The notes beneath the pieces were generated by a model. The model did no database searches and was not told the origin of the DNA. It was given only the letters and a program-made list of their open reading frames with translations. From assembly GCF_024808875.1 (NCBI RefSeq), contig NZ_JANUCT010000002.1, positions 62,001 to 126,000 on the forward strand: 64,000 nt of DNA, given 5' to 3'. Both the position numbers and the translations under genes were made by a program. Positions within the stretch are counted from its first letter, which is position 1, and every line of letters begins with the position of its first letter. Shown here in pieces: positions 16,650 to 26,051 of this stretch. The stretch comes from Methylohalomonas lacus. Its GTDB lineage: Bacteria > Pseudomonadota > Gammaproteobacteria > Methylohalomonadales > Methylohalomonadaceae.

Positions 16650-17936
16650 ATGATTAATACCATCCCCGACAAGCTGGGCAAATACGAAGTCAGGGGGCAG
16701 ATCAGCCGTGGCAGCATGGGGATTGTCTATCTGGGCCACGACCCGTATGCGGACCGCCCCGTCGCCATCAAGGTGGCCCTGTCGGAGTCCCTGAACGATC
16801 CTCATTCCGGCGAACGCTATCGCAAGATGTTTTTTAACGAGGCGCATACCGCCGGCATGCTGAAACACCCCAATATCATCAGTATTTTCGATGCCGGTAC
16901 GGATGATGACAATTGCTATATCGTCATGGAATTCATTGATGGCGGCCAGACGCTCAAGGATTTCTGCCGTGTCGATAACCTGCTGCCGGTGGAGCGTGTC
17001 ATAGAAATTGTCTTCAAATGTGCCAAGGCTTTGGATTATGCGCATCGTCAGGGTATCGTACATCGTGATATCAAGCCTTCGAATATCCTGATCACCCCGG
17101 ACCAGGACATCAAGATCGGTGATTTCAGTATCGCCCATATCAACAAGGCGGACTCCACAGAAACGATGCCGCTGGGCATGATCGGATCGCCACGCTACAT
17201 GTCACCCGAGCAGTTGCGCGAGGACTTTGTGACCAGTCAGAGTGATCTGTTCTCCCTCGGTGTTGTCATGTATGAGCTGCTTACGGGCCGGCACCCATTT
17301 TATGCCGAAAATTTTTCACGTCTGGTGAGCAAAATACTGAATGAAGAGCCGCCAGCCATGCGCGGGTACCGGACAGAATTGCCCGGCGTCCTGGAAGATA
17401 TCTTTCGCAAGGCCGTTGCCAAGGATATAAATGAACGTCATCGCATGGGCCTGGACCTGGCCTCGGATCTCAGCCGGGCATTTGATTCACTGGAGGGGCC
17501 CAGCGAGGAAGTTTCCAGCCAGGAACAGTTCTACTCGGTCAAAAATCTCGAATTTTTCCTCGGTTTTCCGGATGTCGAAATCTGGGAAATACTGCGTGCC
17601 AGCACCTGGCAGGACTATGGAATGGACGAGGAAATTATTGTTGAGGGTGATCTCGACGACTGTTTTTACATTATCGTTGGCGGTAGCGTGGCGGTAAAAA
17701 AAGGCGGTAGCAGTATCCGCGTGCTGGGCAAGGGTGACTGCTTCGGTGAAATGGGTTATCTCGCCAAGACCAAGCGCACTGCCACCATCACGGCGGAAGA
17801 GAAGACCTCGCTGCTGAAAATCAATTCCACCGTCATATCCCAGGTGTCGATGAACTGCCAGGTGCGGTTCCTCAAGGTGTTCCTGCGTACCATGATCCAT
17901 CGCCTGTCGACCACCACGGAGCGGCTGTCCGCCTGA
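16650..17936 (+). CDS. Ser/Thr protein kinase with C-terminal cyclic-nucleotide-binding domain (copy 2)
   Basis: A 428-residue paralogue of the kinase at 11892; the first 160 residues align without gaps. Lys41, Glu64, HRDIKPSN (138-145), DFS (158-160) and SPRYMSPEQ are all present. The first glycine of the glycine loop is serine (SRGSMG, Ser19), an extra deviation from copy 1. The cNMP domain (about residues 290-400) keeps FGEMGYL and the KRTAT arginine. The start is ATG 16650 with an AGGG ribosome site. The gene reads away from the CBS gene; the DUF1302 operon starts 100 bases downstream and seems unrelated. Shared architecture suggests duplication within this locus, with pgi and two other genes now lying between the copies. 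Confidence 0.9.
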   Translation: MINTIPDKLGKYEVRGQISRGSMGIVYLGHDPYADRPVAIKVALSESLNDPHSGERYRKMFFNEAHTAGMLKHPNIISIFDAGTDDDNCYIVMEFIDGGQTLKDFCRVDNLLPVERVIEIVFKCAKALDYAHRQGIVHRDIKPSNILITPDQDIKIGDFSIAHINKADSTETMPLGMIGSPRYMSPEQLREDFVTSQSDLFSLGVVMYELLTGRHPFYAENFSRLVSKILNEEPPAMRGYRTELPGVLEDIFRKAVAKDINERHRMGLDLASDLSRAFDSLEGPSEEVSSQEQFYSVKNLEFFLGFPDVEIWEILRASTWQDYGMDEEIIVEGDLDDCFYIIVGGSVAVKKGGSSIRVLGKGDCFGEMGYLAKTKRTATITAEEKTSLLKINSTVISQVSMNCQVRFLKVFLRTMIHRLSTTTERLSA

Positions 17937-17988
17937 ACTAATGTGTATCCGGTATTTGCTTCATGAGCGGCTAACGCTATGATGCCGA

Positions 17989-17994
17989 TATAAT
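17989..17994 (+). promoter_or_regulatory. Possible -10 box of the DUF1302 operon
   Basis: An exact TATAAT lies 43 bases before the DUF1302 start. No recognisable -35 is found at the right distance, so an activator would be needed if this is used. A GGGGGA ribosome site precedes the ATG. Confidence 0.3.
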
Positions 17995-18037
17995 AATCAG
18001 CCGGTTTAACCGGTAACTTGGCGGGGGACCCTTTGTA

Positions 18038-19825
18038 ATGTCGTGTGGCTACAGTCGGCCTGGATGCAGCATTGTCAGACGGGGGGCGCTGATTGGCTTG
18101 CTGGGCGTTATCGCGCCCGCGGCCCCGGCGGTGGACTTCGAGCTGGGCGATATCAGCGGCCGTCTGGATACTACGCTGTCCTGGGGGCAGAACTACCGGG
18201 TCAGTGCTCGGGATCCGGACCTGGTAGGTATAGCCAATGGCGGCAACGCCTACTCGGTCAACGCCGATGACGGTAACCTTAATTACGACCGCGGCCTGAT
18301 AAGCAATGCGTTCCTGGTTACCAGTGAACTGGAGGCGCACTATCGCAATTTCGGTCTGTTCGTGCGCGGTACCGGCCTGCGCGACACACTCAACGATGGC
18401 GGCTCGACCGAGCGTACGCCGCTTACGGAAGCGGCCATCGACCGGGTGGGTAAGGACTTGCGCCTGTTGGATGCCTATCTGTCGGTACGTTTTGATGTGG
18501 CTGATCGGCCGGCGGAGCTGCGCATTGGTGAACAGGTGGTGAACTGGGGTGAAAGCACTTTCATTCAGAACGGCATCAATGCCATCAACCCGTTTGATGT
18601 CAGCAAGCTGCGGGTGCCCGGTGCCGAATTACGCGAGGCGTTGTTGCCGGTCGGCGTGATCTGGGGCAACCTCAGCCTCAGCCCGAACCTGTCGCTGGAG
18701 GCGTTCTACCAGTACGACCACGAGGAAACCGAACTCGAACCGCCCGGCACGTATTTCAGTACCAACGACTTTGTCGGCGACGGCGGCCGCTTTGTCTATC
18801 TCGGTTTCGGCGGTCTTGACGATTTTATTGGCGATCAGCCATCACCGGTTGGCGCCGTACCGCGTGGCGCCGACGATCGGCCCGAGCATGGCGGCCAGTA
18901 CGGCGCCGCACTGCGCGCCTATCTGCCGGACTGGAACTACAGTGAAGTCGGCTTTTACTTCATCAATTACCACAGTCGTCTGCCGATCGTGAATGCACGT
19001 ACAGGCACCGCCGCCGGTGCCATGGCAGGGAACTATCCCGGCTCGGCGCGCTATTTCATCAGCTATCCCGAGGACATCCGGTTGTTCGGCGCCAGTCTTA
19101 ATACCGAACTCGGCAATACCGGCATAGCCCTGCAGGGCGAGATTTCTCACCGCCTCGATCAGCCCCTGCAGGTGGATGATGTCGAGTTGCTGTTTGCGGC
19201 CCTGGGCGCACAATGCGGCATTTCACCCGCCGCCTGTCCGCTGGCCAATCAGAACCAGATTGGCAGCTTCGGCTTCGCCACCGATGTTCCCGGGCACATC
19301 GAACGCGACGTCAGCCAGCTGCAGTTCACGGCCACAAAGGTGCTGGGACCGCTGCTCAAGGCCAACCAGGGTCTGCTGCTTGCCGAGGTCGGCATCACCC
19401 ACGTTCATGACATGCCGGACAAGCGCGACCTGCGCCTGGACGGGCCGGGTACGTTCATCAGCGGTAACGAAGCGCTGGCGGCTTTCCATGCGCCGACTGC
19501 TGCCGGCGAGACCGAATCCTGGACGCATTTTGCCGATGCCACGTCGTGGGGCTATCGGCTGGTCGGGCGTCTGGAGTACAACAACGTTTTTGCCGGCATC
19601 AATCTGCAGCCGCGCATCGCCTGGTCGCACGACGTCAGCGGCACCACGCCGGCGCCGATCACCAATTTTGTTGAGGATCGCAAGGCGGTGACGCTGGGCC
19701 TGAAGGCGACCTATCAGCAGAACTGGGAGGCCGACTTCAGCTATACGAACTTCTTCGGCGCCGGCCGCCATAATCTGCTCAACGACCGCGATTTTGCTTC
19801 ATTCACGCTCAGGTATTCGTTCTGA
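18038..19825 (+). CDS. DUF1302 family outer-membrane beta-barrel protein
   Basis: A 595-residue protein of the DUF1302 family. The N-terminus is a signal peptide ending near APAAPA (about residue 30). The mature part has alternating aromatic strands and ends in FASFTLRYSF, the terminal Phe signature of an outer-membrane barrel. NWGESTFIQNGINAINP near residue 170 is a sequence I associate with DUF1302. Function is unproven; in Pseudomonas and relatives the gene sits with DUF1329, a Ycf48-like gene and an RND transporter, exactly as here. A role as an outer-membrane channel or receptor for a hydrophobic compound is inferred. Confidence 0.87.
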   Translation: MSCGYSRPGCSIVRRGALIGLLGVIAPAAPAVDFELGDISGRLDTTLSWGQNYRVSARDPDLVGIANGGNAYSVNADDGNLNYDRGLISNAFLVTSELEAHYRNFGLFVRGTGLRDTLNDGGSTERTPLTEAAIDRVGKDLRLLDAYLSVRFDVADRPAELRIGEQVVNWGESTFIQNGINAINPFDVSKLRVPGAELREALLPVGVIWGNLSLSPNLSLEAFYQYDHEETELEPPGTYFSTNDFVGDGGRFVYLGFGGLDDFIGDQPSPVGAVPRGADDRPEHGGQYGAALRAYLPDWNYSEVGFYFINYHSRLPIVNARTGTAAGAMAGNYPGSARYFISYPEDIRLFGASLNTELGNTGIALQGEISHRLDQPLQVDDVELLFAALGAQCGISPAACPLANQNQIGSFGFATDVPGHIERDVSQLQFTATKVLGPLLKANQGLLLAEVGITHVHDMPDKRDLRLDGPGTFISGNEALAAFHAPTAAGETESWTHFADATSWGYRLVGRLEYNNVFAGINLQPRIAWSHDVSGTTPAPITNFVEDRKAVTLGLKATYQQNWEADFSYTNFFGAGRHNLLNDRDFASFTLRYSF

Positions 19826-21186
19826 TGAGACGCCGTTTTTACAGCGAAAGTATTCTGCTTGCCATGCTGCTACTGGGTGTCGGCGCGCCGCTGGCCGCCG
19901 ATGACACGAAATTACAGCAACTGGGCGATGAGCTGACGCCGCTGGGCGGCGAGCGTGCCGGCAGCGCGGACGGCCGCATCCCCGAGTGGCGCGGCGGCAT
20001 CACCGAGCCGCCGGCGGACTACCGCCCGGGCGAACACTATGTCGATCCTTATGCCGATGAAACGCCGCGGCTGACGATTACCGCCGACAACATGGACGCC
20101 CATGCCGATCAGTTGACGGCGGGTCACAAGGCATTGCTGCGGCAGTACCCGGACAGCTACTTCATGCCGGTTTATCCCAGTCATCGCAGTGCCAGCGTAC
20201 CGGCGCGTATTGCCGAAGCGACGCGCGCGATCGCCGGGCAGACGCAACTGACGGCCGACGGCAATGGCGTCGAGGATGCGGCGGTGGGTATCCCGTTCCC
20301 GATCCCGGACAGCGGTCTGGAAGTGATCTGGAATCACATGCTGCGCTACCGCGGCGATTACATCGACCGGCGTATCATTCAGGCGGCGCCGACCCGTTCC
20401 GGCGACTACAGCCTGGTCGAGTTTCGCGACCGCTTCAGCATGAACTACAGCCTGGCGGAGACCACTGTCGATAACCTCGACAACATCCTCCTGTACTTCA
20501 AGCAGGAAGTGCTGGCGCCGGCGCGCCTGTCGGGCAGCATTCTGCTGGTGCATGAGACCCTGAACCAGAACCGCGAGAACCGCCAGGCCTGGATCTACAA
20601 TCCCGGCCAGCGGCGCGTTCGGCGCGCGCCCAGCGTCGCCTTCGACAACCCGGGTACCGCTTCCGACGGTATGCGCACCAATGATCAGCTGGACATGTTC
20701 AACGGTTCGCCGGAGCGCTACAACTGGGAGTTGAAAGGCAAACGCGAAATGATCGTGCCGTACAACAACTATCGTTTGCAGAGTCCCGAGCTGTCCTACG
20801 CCGACATTCTCACACCCCGGCACATCAACCAGGCGCACACGCGCTACGAATTGCACCGGGTCTGGGTGGTGGAGGCGACACTGAAGGAAGGCGCCCGGCA
20901 TATCTACAAGCGGCGCACGTTTTATATCGACGAGGACTCCTGGCAGATCCTGGCCGTCGATCAGTACGACAATCGCGACGAGCTCTGGCGTGTCTCCGAG
21001 GCCTTCGCCATGAATTTCTATGACGTGCCGATGACCTGGTCGGCGCTGGACGTACACACCGATTTGCAGTCCGGACGTTACCTCGCCATCGGTCTGTATA
21101 ACGAGGGTCAGCCCTATGACTTCGACGTCGAGTTCGACGCTTACGAGTTCACGCCCAACGCCCTGCGCCGTGACGGCATGCGCTAA
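19825..21186 (+). CDS. DUF1329 family periplasmic protein
   Basis: A 453-residue secreted protein with a signal peptide (residues 1-22, ending in APLAA). The body matches DUF1329: GGERAGSADGRIPEWRGG near the N-terminus, VYPSHRSASVP, NPGQRRVRRAPSVAFDNPG and a tail FDVEFDAYEFTPNALRRDGM. The family is thought to have a LolA/LolB-like fold able to hold lipids. The start overlaps the DUF1302 stop (TGATG), so the two are translationally coupled. It probably works as the periplasmic partner of the barrel and the RND protein. Confidence 0.88.
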   Translation: MRRRFYSESILLAMLLLGVGAPLAADDTKLQQLGDELTPLGGERAGSADGRIPEWRGGITEPPADYRPGEHYVDPYADETPRLTITADNMDAHADQLTAGHKALLRQYPDSYFMPVYPSHRSASVPARIAEATRAIAGQTQLTADGNGVEDAAVGIPFPIPDSGLEVIWNHMLRYRGDYIDRRIIQAAPTRSGDYSLVEFRDRFSMNYSLAETTVDNLDNILLYFKQEVLAPARLSGSILLVHETLNQNRENRQAWIYNPGQRRVRRAPSVAFDNPGTASDGMRTNDQLDMFNGSPERYNWELKGKREMIVPYNNYRLQSPELSYADILTPRHINQAHTRYELHRVWVVEATLKEGARHIYKRRTFYIDEDSWQILAVDQYDNRDELWRVSEAFAMNFYDVPMTWSALDVHTDLQSGRYLAIGLYNEGQPYDFDVEFDAYEFTPNALRRDGMR

Positions 21187-21287
21187 TGCGTGCCGTACGC
21201 GGCTGTCTGATTGCTGCGTCCGTTCATAACCTGGCGTTGCCAGCCATCGTCATACGGTGGGCTTGATAACGACATAGCGGGGAATCC

Positions 21288-22265
21288 ATGCGCTGTCCGG
21301 GCACCATATTTTTATTGTTCACACTGGTTTGCCTGCCCGGCGCCGGGGTCCATGCCGACAGTGCCTGGCCGGCGCCGCTGGCAGACGAGTCGCTGCTGCT
21401 GGATCTGGTTCGCACGGACGAAGGTTTTCATGCTGTCGGTGCACGCGGACACGTGCTTTTTTCCACTGACGGTAACGACTGGCAACAGCGAATCGTGCCG
21501 ACGCGTGTGTTGCTGACGGCAGTTGATTTTCATGACAACAAGCGCGGTTGTGCCGTCGGGCACGATGCGGTCATTCTCTGTACCGATGATGGTGGTGAAC
21601 ATTGGCAACGGGCCCACGCACAGCCCGACTGGCAGGCGCCGTTACTCGATGTGCTGTTCATCAATGAACGCGAGGTGATCGCGATCGGCGCCCATGGCCT
21701 GTACCTGGTCTCGCAGGACGCCGGCCGCAGCTGGCAGCGCCGGCCGTTCACGCCGGCGGCGGATGCCAGCGACGCCACGGATTACGAACCACACCTGCAC
21801 ACCGTGCTACAGCATGACGGCCGCCTGCTGATCGCCGCCGAGGCGGGTCAGCTTTTTGCCTCGTCGAATGCGGGTGCTGACTGGCAGCAGCTGTCCTCGC
21901 CTTATACAGGTTCCTGGTTTGCCCTGGTGGCTGGCGCTGCCGATACGTTTTACCTGGCCGGACTGCGCGGTCACCTGTACGCCGGCCAATTACGGTCGCC
22001 CCGGCAGTGGCGGCGCCTGCCAGCCGACACGCGACAGACGCTGACCGACGGTCGGGTGCTGGCCGGTGGTGAGCAGGTGTTTGTCGGTCACGGTGGCGTG
22101 GTGCTGTATCGCGCGACGGCCAGTGCCGCCGTTCACGTCTGGCGGTATCCGGGGCGGCCGGCGCTGCAGGCCGTGGTCCGGGGGCCGGGCGAGACTTTGC
22201 TGCTGGCCAGCGACGCGGGTCTGTTAAGCGTGGATCTCGCCGAGTTGCGCGCGCTGGAGCCATAG
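21288..22265 (+). CDS. Ycf48-like beta-propeller protein
   Basis: A 325-residue exported protein: a signal peptide ends near VHADS (residue 24), followed by a seven-bladed propeller of the Ycf48/BNR type. At least four blades show the motif G..G....S.D.G..W, for example HVLFSTDGNDWQQR, ILCTDDGGEHWQRA, LYLVSQDAGRSWQRR and LFASSNAGADWQQL. Ycf48 itself helps photosystem II assembly, but non-phototrophs use relatives in RND operons. It lies three bases before the MMPL gene and 101 bases after DUF1329, with a GGGGAA ribosome site, consistent with one operon. Confidence 0.85.
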   Translation: MRCPGTIFLLFTLVCLPGAGVHADSAWPAPLADESLLLDLVRTDEGFHAVGARGHVLFSTDGNDWQQRIVPTRVLLTAVDFHDNKRGCAVGHDAVILCTDDGGEHWQRAHAQPDWQAPLLDVLFINEREVIAIGAHGLYLVSQDAGRSWQRRPFTPAADASDATDYEPHLHTVLQHDGRLLIAAEAGQLFASSNAGADWQQLSSPYTGSWFALVAGAADTFYLAGLRGHLYAGQLRSPRQWRRLPADTRQTLTDGRVLAGGEQVFVGHGGVVLYRATASAAVHVWRYPGRPALQAVVRGPGETLLLASDAGLLSVDLAELRALEP

Positions 22266-22268
22266 TCG

Positions 22269-24584
22269 ATGTCGCCGGTGATACTGCAACGCCTGTCCGC
22301 AACCGTGTTCCACTGGCGCCGGTTCATCATCGGCGGTTTTGTGCTGGTCACGTTGCTGATGCTGGCGGCGGCGACACAGTTGCGCTTCGATGCCGGTTAC
22401 GCGAAACAGGTGCCACGCGCGCATCCGTACATGCAGGTGTTCAGCGAACACGCGGATACCTTCGGTGGCGCCGACCGCATACTGGTGGCACTGCACAGTC
22501 GTGACGGCGACATGTTCACGCCGGCGTTTTTCCGGGATCTGCAGACGCTGACCGACAAACTGTTCTTCCTGCCCGGCGTCGATCGCACCCAGGTGCGTTC
22601 GCTGTTCACGCCCAACGTACGCTACACCGAAGTGGTCGAGGAAGGTCTGCGTGGCGGTAATGTCATTCCCGCCGATTTTGACTTCAGCGACTCGGCGCTC
22701 GAGCAGGTGCGCGCCAATATTCTCAAGGCCGATCTTGTCGGCCGGCTGGTGGCCGATGATTTCAGTGGCGCGCTGGTCCGTGCGGAACTGCTGGAAACCG
22801 ATCCGCAGACCGGCGAGCGACTCGATTACCTTGCGGTGGCCGAATACTTGGAACGCGAAATCCGCGCGCCGTTCGCCGAACAATACGACGTGCATATCAC
22901 CGGTTTTGCGCCGCTGGTGGGGGCGATCGCCGACGCCGCGTACACGGTCGCAGCCTTCTTTTTAATCGGCCTGCTGGTGACCTGGTTGCTGGTCACCGTC
23001 TATGCCCGCTCGTGGCGGCTGGCAATGCTGCCGATCGTCTGTTCGCTGGTTGCGGTCAGCTGGCAGCTGGGGCTGCTGCCGTTACTCGGCTTCGGGCTCG
23101 ATCCCATGTCGATGCTGGTGCCGTTTCTGGTATTTGCCATTGGTGTCAGTCATGGCATCCAGATGCTCGGGCGCTGGCGCACCGGCATCAGCGCGGGGCA
23201 AAGCGTGGCCGCGGCCAGCCGCTCGACATTCGAACGCCTGTTGTTGCCGGGGGCCATGGCCCTGCTGACCGATACCCTTGGCTTTGTCACCATCCTCGCC
23301 ATCGACATCGGCATCATCCGCGAAATGGCGTTGACGGCCAGCCTCGGGGTGGCGGTCGTGATCCTGACCAACCTGTTGCTGTTGCCGCTGCTGCTGGCCG
23401 GCGTGACCCTGCCGGCGACCTACCGGCAGGGCATGCAGCAACGTGCCCGGACTCTGGGGCGATGCTGGCGCGCGCTGGCGCTGGTAGCCGGGCGCCGTGG
23501 TTCGCTGATAGTTCTGATTATGGCCGCGTTGCTGTTTGCCTATGGCCTCTACGCCGGCAGCCAGGTGCATATCGGCGATCGCCAGATCGGTGTGCCCGAG
23601 CTCAGGACCGAGGCCCGATACAACCAGGACAGCCGTGCCATCGCCGAGCGTTTCCGTATTGGCGTCGATACCCTGAGTGTCTACGCCACTACGCAAGCAC
23701 AGGCCTGCACCGATCACACGACCATGCAGGCCGTCGACACGTTTGCCTGGCGCCTGCTCAACCATCCGCAGGTGACACTGGTGCAGTCACTGCCGCAGCA
23801 GGCAAGCCACATCAACGCGGCACTGAACGAGGGCAGCCTGAAATGGGCGACGCTGCCGCGGCATCCGGCGGCGCTGGCGCAGGCAGTGTCGCATGTGCCG
23901 ACATCGAGTGGTCTGCTGAACAATGACTGCAGCGTCATGCCGGTGATTGCCTACACGCGTGATCACAAGGCGGAAACGATCACCAGCATCATTGATGCTA
24001 TTGAGAGCCACCGCGCCGCCCAGCCGGACAGCGGCGTCGATTACCGGCTGGCTGGTGGCAACGTCGGCGTCATGGCCGCCAGCAACGATGTCATCGCCGC
24101 GGCGCAGTTTCCGATCCTGCTGTACGTATACGCAGCGGTCATACTGCTGTGCCTGCTGTACTTCCGTTCGCCGGCCGCGACTGTCGCGATCGTATTGCCG
24201 CTGGCGCTGACTTCGTTGTTGACGTATGCCTTGATGAGTCACCTGCACATTGGTCTGAAGATCAGCACGCTGCCGGTGGTGGCGCTGGGCGTCGGCATCG
24301 GTATTGACTATGGCATCTATATTTTCAGCCGCCTGCGCGAATACCTGGACGCCGGATTCACGTTCACGCAGGCCTATGAACAGACGCTGGCGTCGACCGG
24401 TACCGCGGTACTGACAACAGCACTGACGCTGTCGGCCGGCGTGATGACCTGGATTTGTTCAGCGTTGCAGTTCCAGGCGGATATGGGCATGCTCCTGGTT
24501 TTCATGTTTCTGGTCAGCATGCTTGGGGCCATGCTGTTGCTGCCGGCGCTGGCCCGCTGGTTGCTGATCGTCAATCGCACCTGA
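22269..24584 (+). CDS. RND superfamily (MMPL/HpnN-like) transporter
   Basis: A 771-residue inner-membrane protein with the two-fold RND layout. TM1 (residues 18-36) precedes a large periplasmic domain. TM2-6 fall around 225-385 with the SHGIQMLGRW loop, TM7 near 400-425, a second periplasmic domain follows, and TM8-12 lie around 615-765 with GIDYGIYIFSRLREYL. A proton-relay Asp is plausible at GIGIDYG. It most likely exports or moves a hydrophobic compound with DUF1302, DUF1329 and the propeller protein. HpnN hopanoid exporters share this fold, but the neighbours point to the DUF1302-type system. Confidence 0.87.
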   Translation: MSPVILQRLSATVFHWRRFIIGGFVLVTLLMLAAATQLRFDAGYAKQVPRAHPYMQVFSEHADTFGGADRILVALHSRDGDMFTPAFFRDLQTLTDKLFFLPGVDRTQVRSLFTPNVRYTEVVEEGLRGGNVIPADFDFSDSALEQVRANILKADLVGRLVADDFSGALVRAELLETDPQTGERLDYLAVAEYLEREIRAPFAEQYDVHITGFAPLVGAIADAAYTVAAFFLIGLLVTWLLVTVYARSWRLAMLPIVCSLVAVSWQLGLLPLLGFGLDPMSMLVPFLVFAIGVSHGIQMLGRWRTGISAGQSVAAASRSTFERLLLPGAMALLTDTLGFVTILAIDIGIIREMALTASLGVAVVILTNLLLLPLLLAGVTLPATYRQGMQQRARTLGRCWRALALVAGRRGSLIVLIMAALLFAYGLYAGSQVHIGDRQIGVPELRTEARYNQDSRAIAERFRIGVDTLSVYATTQAQACTDHTTMQAVDTFAWRLLNHPQVTLVQSLPQQASHINAALNEGSLKWATLPRHPAALAQAVSHVPTSSGLLNNDCSVMPVIAYTRDHKAETITSIIDAIESHRAAQPDSGVDYRLAGGNVGVMAASNDVIAAAQFPILLYVYAAVILLCLLYFRSPAATVAIVLPLALTSLLTYALMSHLHIGLKISTLPVVALGVGIGIDYGIYIFSRLREYLDAGFTFTQAYEQTLASTGTAVLTTALTLSAGVMTWICSALQFQADMGMLLVFMFLVSMLGAMLLLPALARWLLIVNRT

Positions 24585-24605
24585 GATCCTTTTATCGTTT
24601 ACAAC

Positions 24606-26051
24606 ATGACTGCTGCCATTGTCTGGTTTCGCCAGGATTTGCGCCTGGCTGACAATCCCGCCCTCAGGGCCGCCTGCGATCGCGGTGGGGTGGTGATCCC
24701 GGTGTTCATCTGGGCGCCGGACGAGGAGGGCGACTGGCCACCGGGCGGTGCCGGTCGTTACTGGTTGCATCAGTCGCTAGCCTCGTTGAGTGCCGAGCTG
24801 GAACGGCTGGGCTCGCGGCTGATCATTCGCCGGGGTGACAGCCTTGCCGAACTCGGCAAGCTGATCAAAAGCAGCGCGGCCGAAGCCGTGTTCTGGAACC
24901 GTCGTTACGAACCCGCTGTCGTCGAGCGCGATGCCGGCATCAAGGCACAGCTGCGTGACCAGGGCGTGACCGTCGAAAGCTTCAACGGCAATCTGCTGCT
25001 GGAACCGTCGCAGACGTTCAATAAACAGGGCCGGCCGTTCCGGGTGTTCACGCCGTTCTGGCGTCATTGCCGCAAGCTCGGCGAACCCGTCGCGCCGTTG
25101 CCGGCGGTGCGCAAGCTGCGCGCGCCGGACAAGTGGCCGCGTTCATTGAAACTCGATGCGCTCGAACTCGAACCCCGGATCGACTGGGCCGGCGGTATTC
25201 GTGCCCACTGGACTTTCGGCAGTAAGGGCGCACGCGAATCATTGCGTGAATTTCTTGCAGACGATTTTCAGGGCTATCCGAAGCAGCGCGATTATCCCGG
25301 CGTGCACGGTGTGTCGCGATTGTCGCCGCGGCTGCACTTCGGCGAACTGAGCCCGCGCCAGGTCTGGCACGCGGTGCGCGAACACGAGATCGAACGGGGT
25401 TACGTCAGTGAAACCCGGCATGCCGAGGCCTATCTGCGCCAGCTTGGCTGGCGCGAGTTCGGCCATCACCTGCTGTATCATTTTCCGCATACCGCGCAGG
25501 CCCCACTGAACGACGCCTACCGTGATTTTCCCTGGCGCTGGAACACGGCCGGCCTGCGCGCCTGGCAGCGTGGCGAAACCGGTTACCCGCTGGTTGATGC
25601 CGGCATGCGCGAGCTCTGGCATAGTGGCTACCTGCACAACCGCGTGCGCATGGTGGTGGCGTCGTTTCTGGTCAAGCATCTGCTGGTACACTGGCTGGCA
25701 GGTGCGCGCTGGTTCTGGGATACGCTGGTCGACGCCGATCTGGCCAACAATACGCTGGGCTGGCAGTGGGCAGCCGGCTGTGGTGCCGATGCCGCGCCGT
25801 ACTTTCGCATCTTCAATCCGGTGCGTCAGGCCGAGCGCTTTGACCCCAATGGCGACTATGTGCGTTACTGGGTGCCGGAACTGAACGCATTGAGCAACAA
25901 GGCGTTGCTGGCACCCTGGCAGGCGGATGCGGATGAACTGAAAAGTGCCGGTGTGGTTCTGGGGAAGACCTATCCGCAGCCGATTGTCGATCACAAACAG
26001 GCACGCCAGGCAGCGCTGGCGGCCCTGGATACCATCAAGAAAAAAACATGA
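24606..26051 (+). CDS. phrB: Deoxyribodipyrimidine photolyase
   Basis: This FAD-dependent, blue-light-driven enzyme repairs cyclobutane pyrimidine dimers. The 481-residue protein starts IVWFRQDLRLADNPAL, the antenna domain motif. The C-terminal FAD domain has RVRMVVASFLVKHLL, DADLANNTLGWQWAAG and DAAPYFRIFNP, nearly identical to class I CPD photolyases. It starts 22 bases after the RND gene. Its stop overlaps the next ATG (ATGA). Pairing with lipid-modification genes downstream on the opposite strand resembles photo-oxidative stress regulons. Confidence 0.96.
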   Translation: MTAAIVWFRQDLRLADNPALRAACDRGGVVIPVFIWAPDEEGDWPPGGAGRYWLHQSLASLSAELERLGSRLIIRRGDSLAELGKLIKSSAAEAVFWNRRYEPAVVERDAGIKAQLRDQGVTVESFNGNLLLEPSQTFNKQGRPFRVFTPFWRHCRKLGEPVAPLPAVRKLRAPDKWPRSLKLDALELEPRIDWAGGIRAHWTFGSKGARESLREFLADDFQGYPKQRDYPGVHGVSRLSPRLHFGELSPRQVWHAVREHEIERGYVSETRHAEAYLRQLGWREFGHHLLYHFPHTAQAPLNDAYRDFPWRWNTAGLRAWQRGETGYPLVDAGMRELWHSGYLHNRVRMVVASFLVKHLLVHWLAGARWFWDTLVDADLANNTLGWQWAAGCGADAAPYFRIFNPVRQAERFDPNGDYVRYWVPELNALSNKALLAPWQADADELKSAGVVLGKTYPQPIVDHKQARQAALAALDTIKKKT

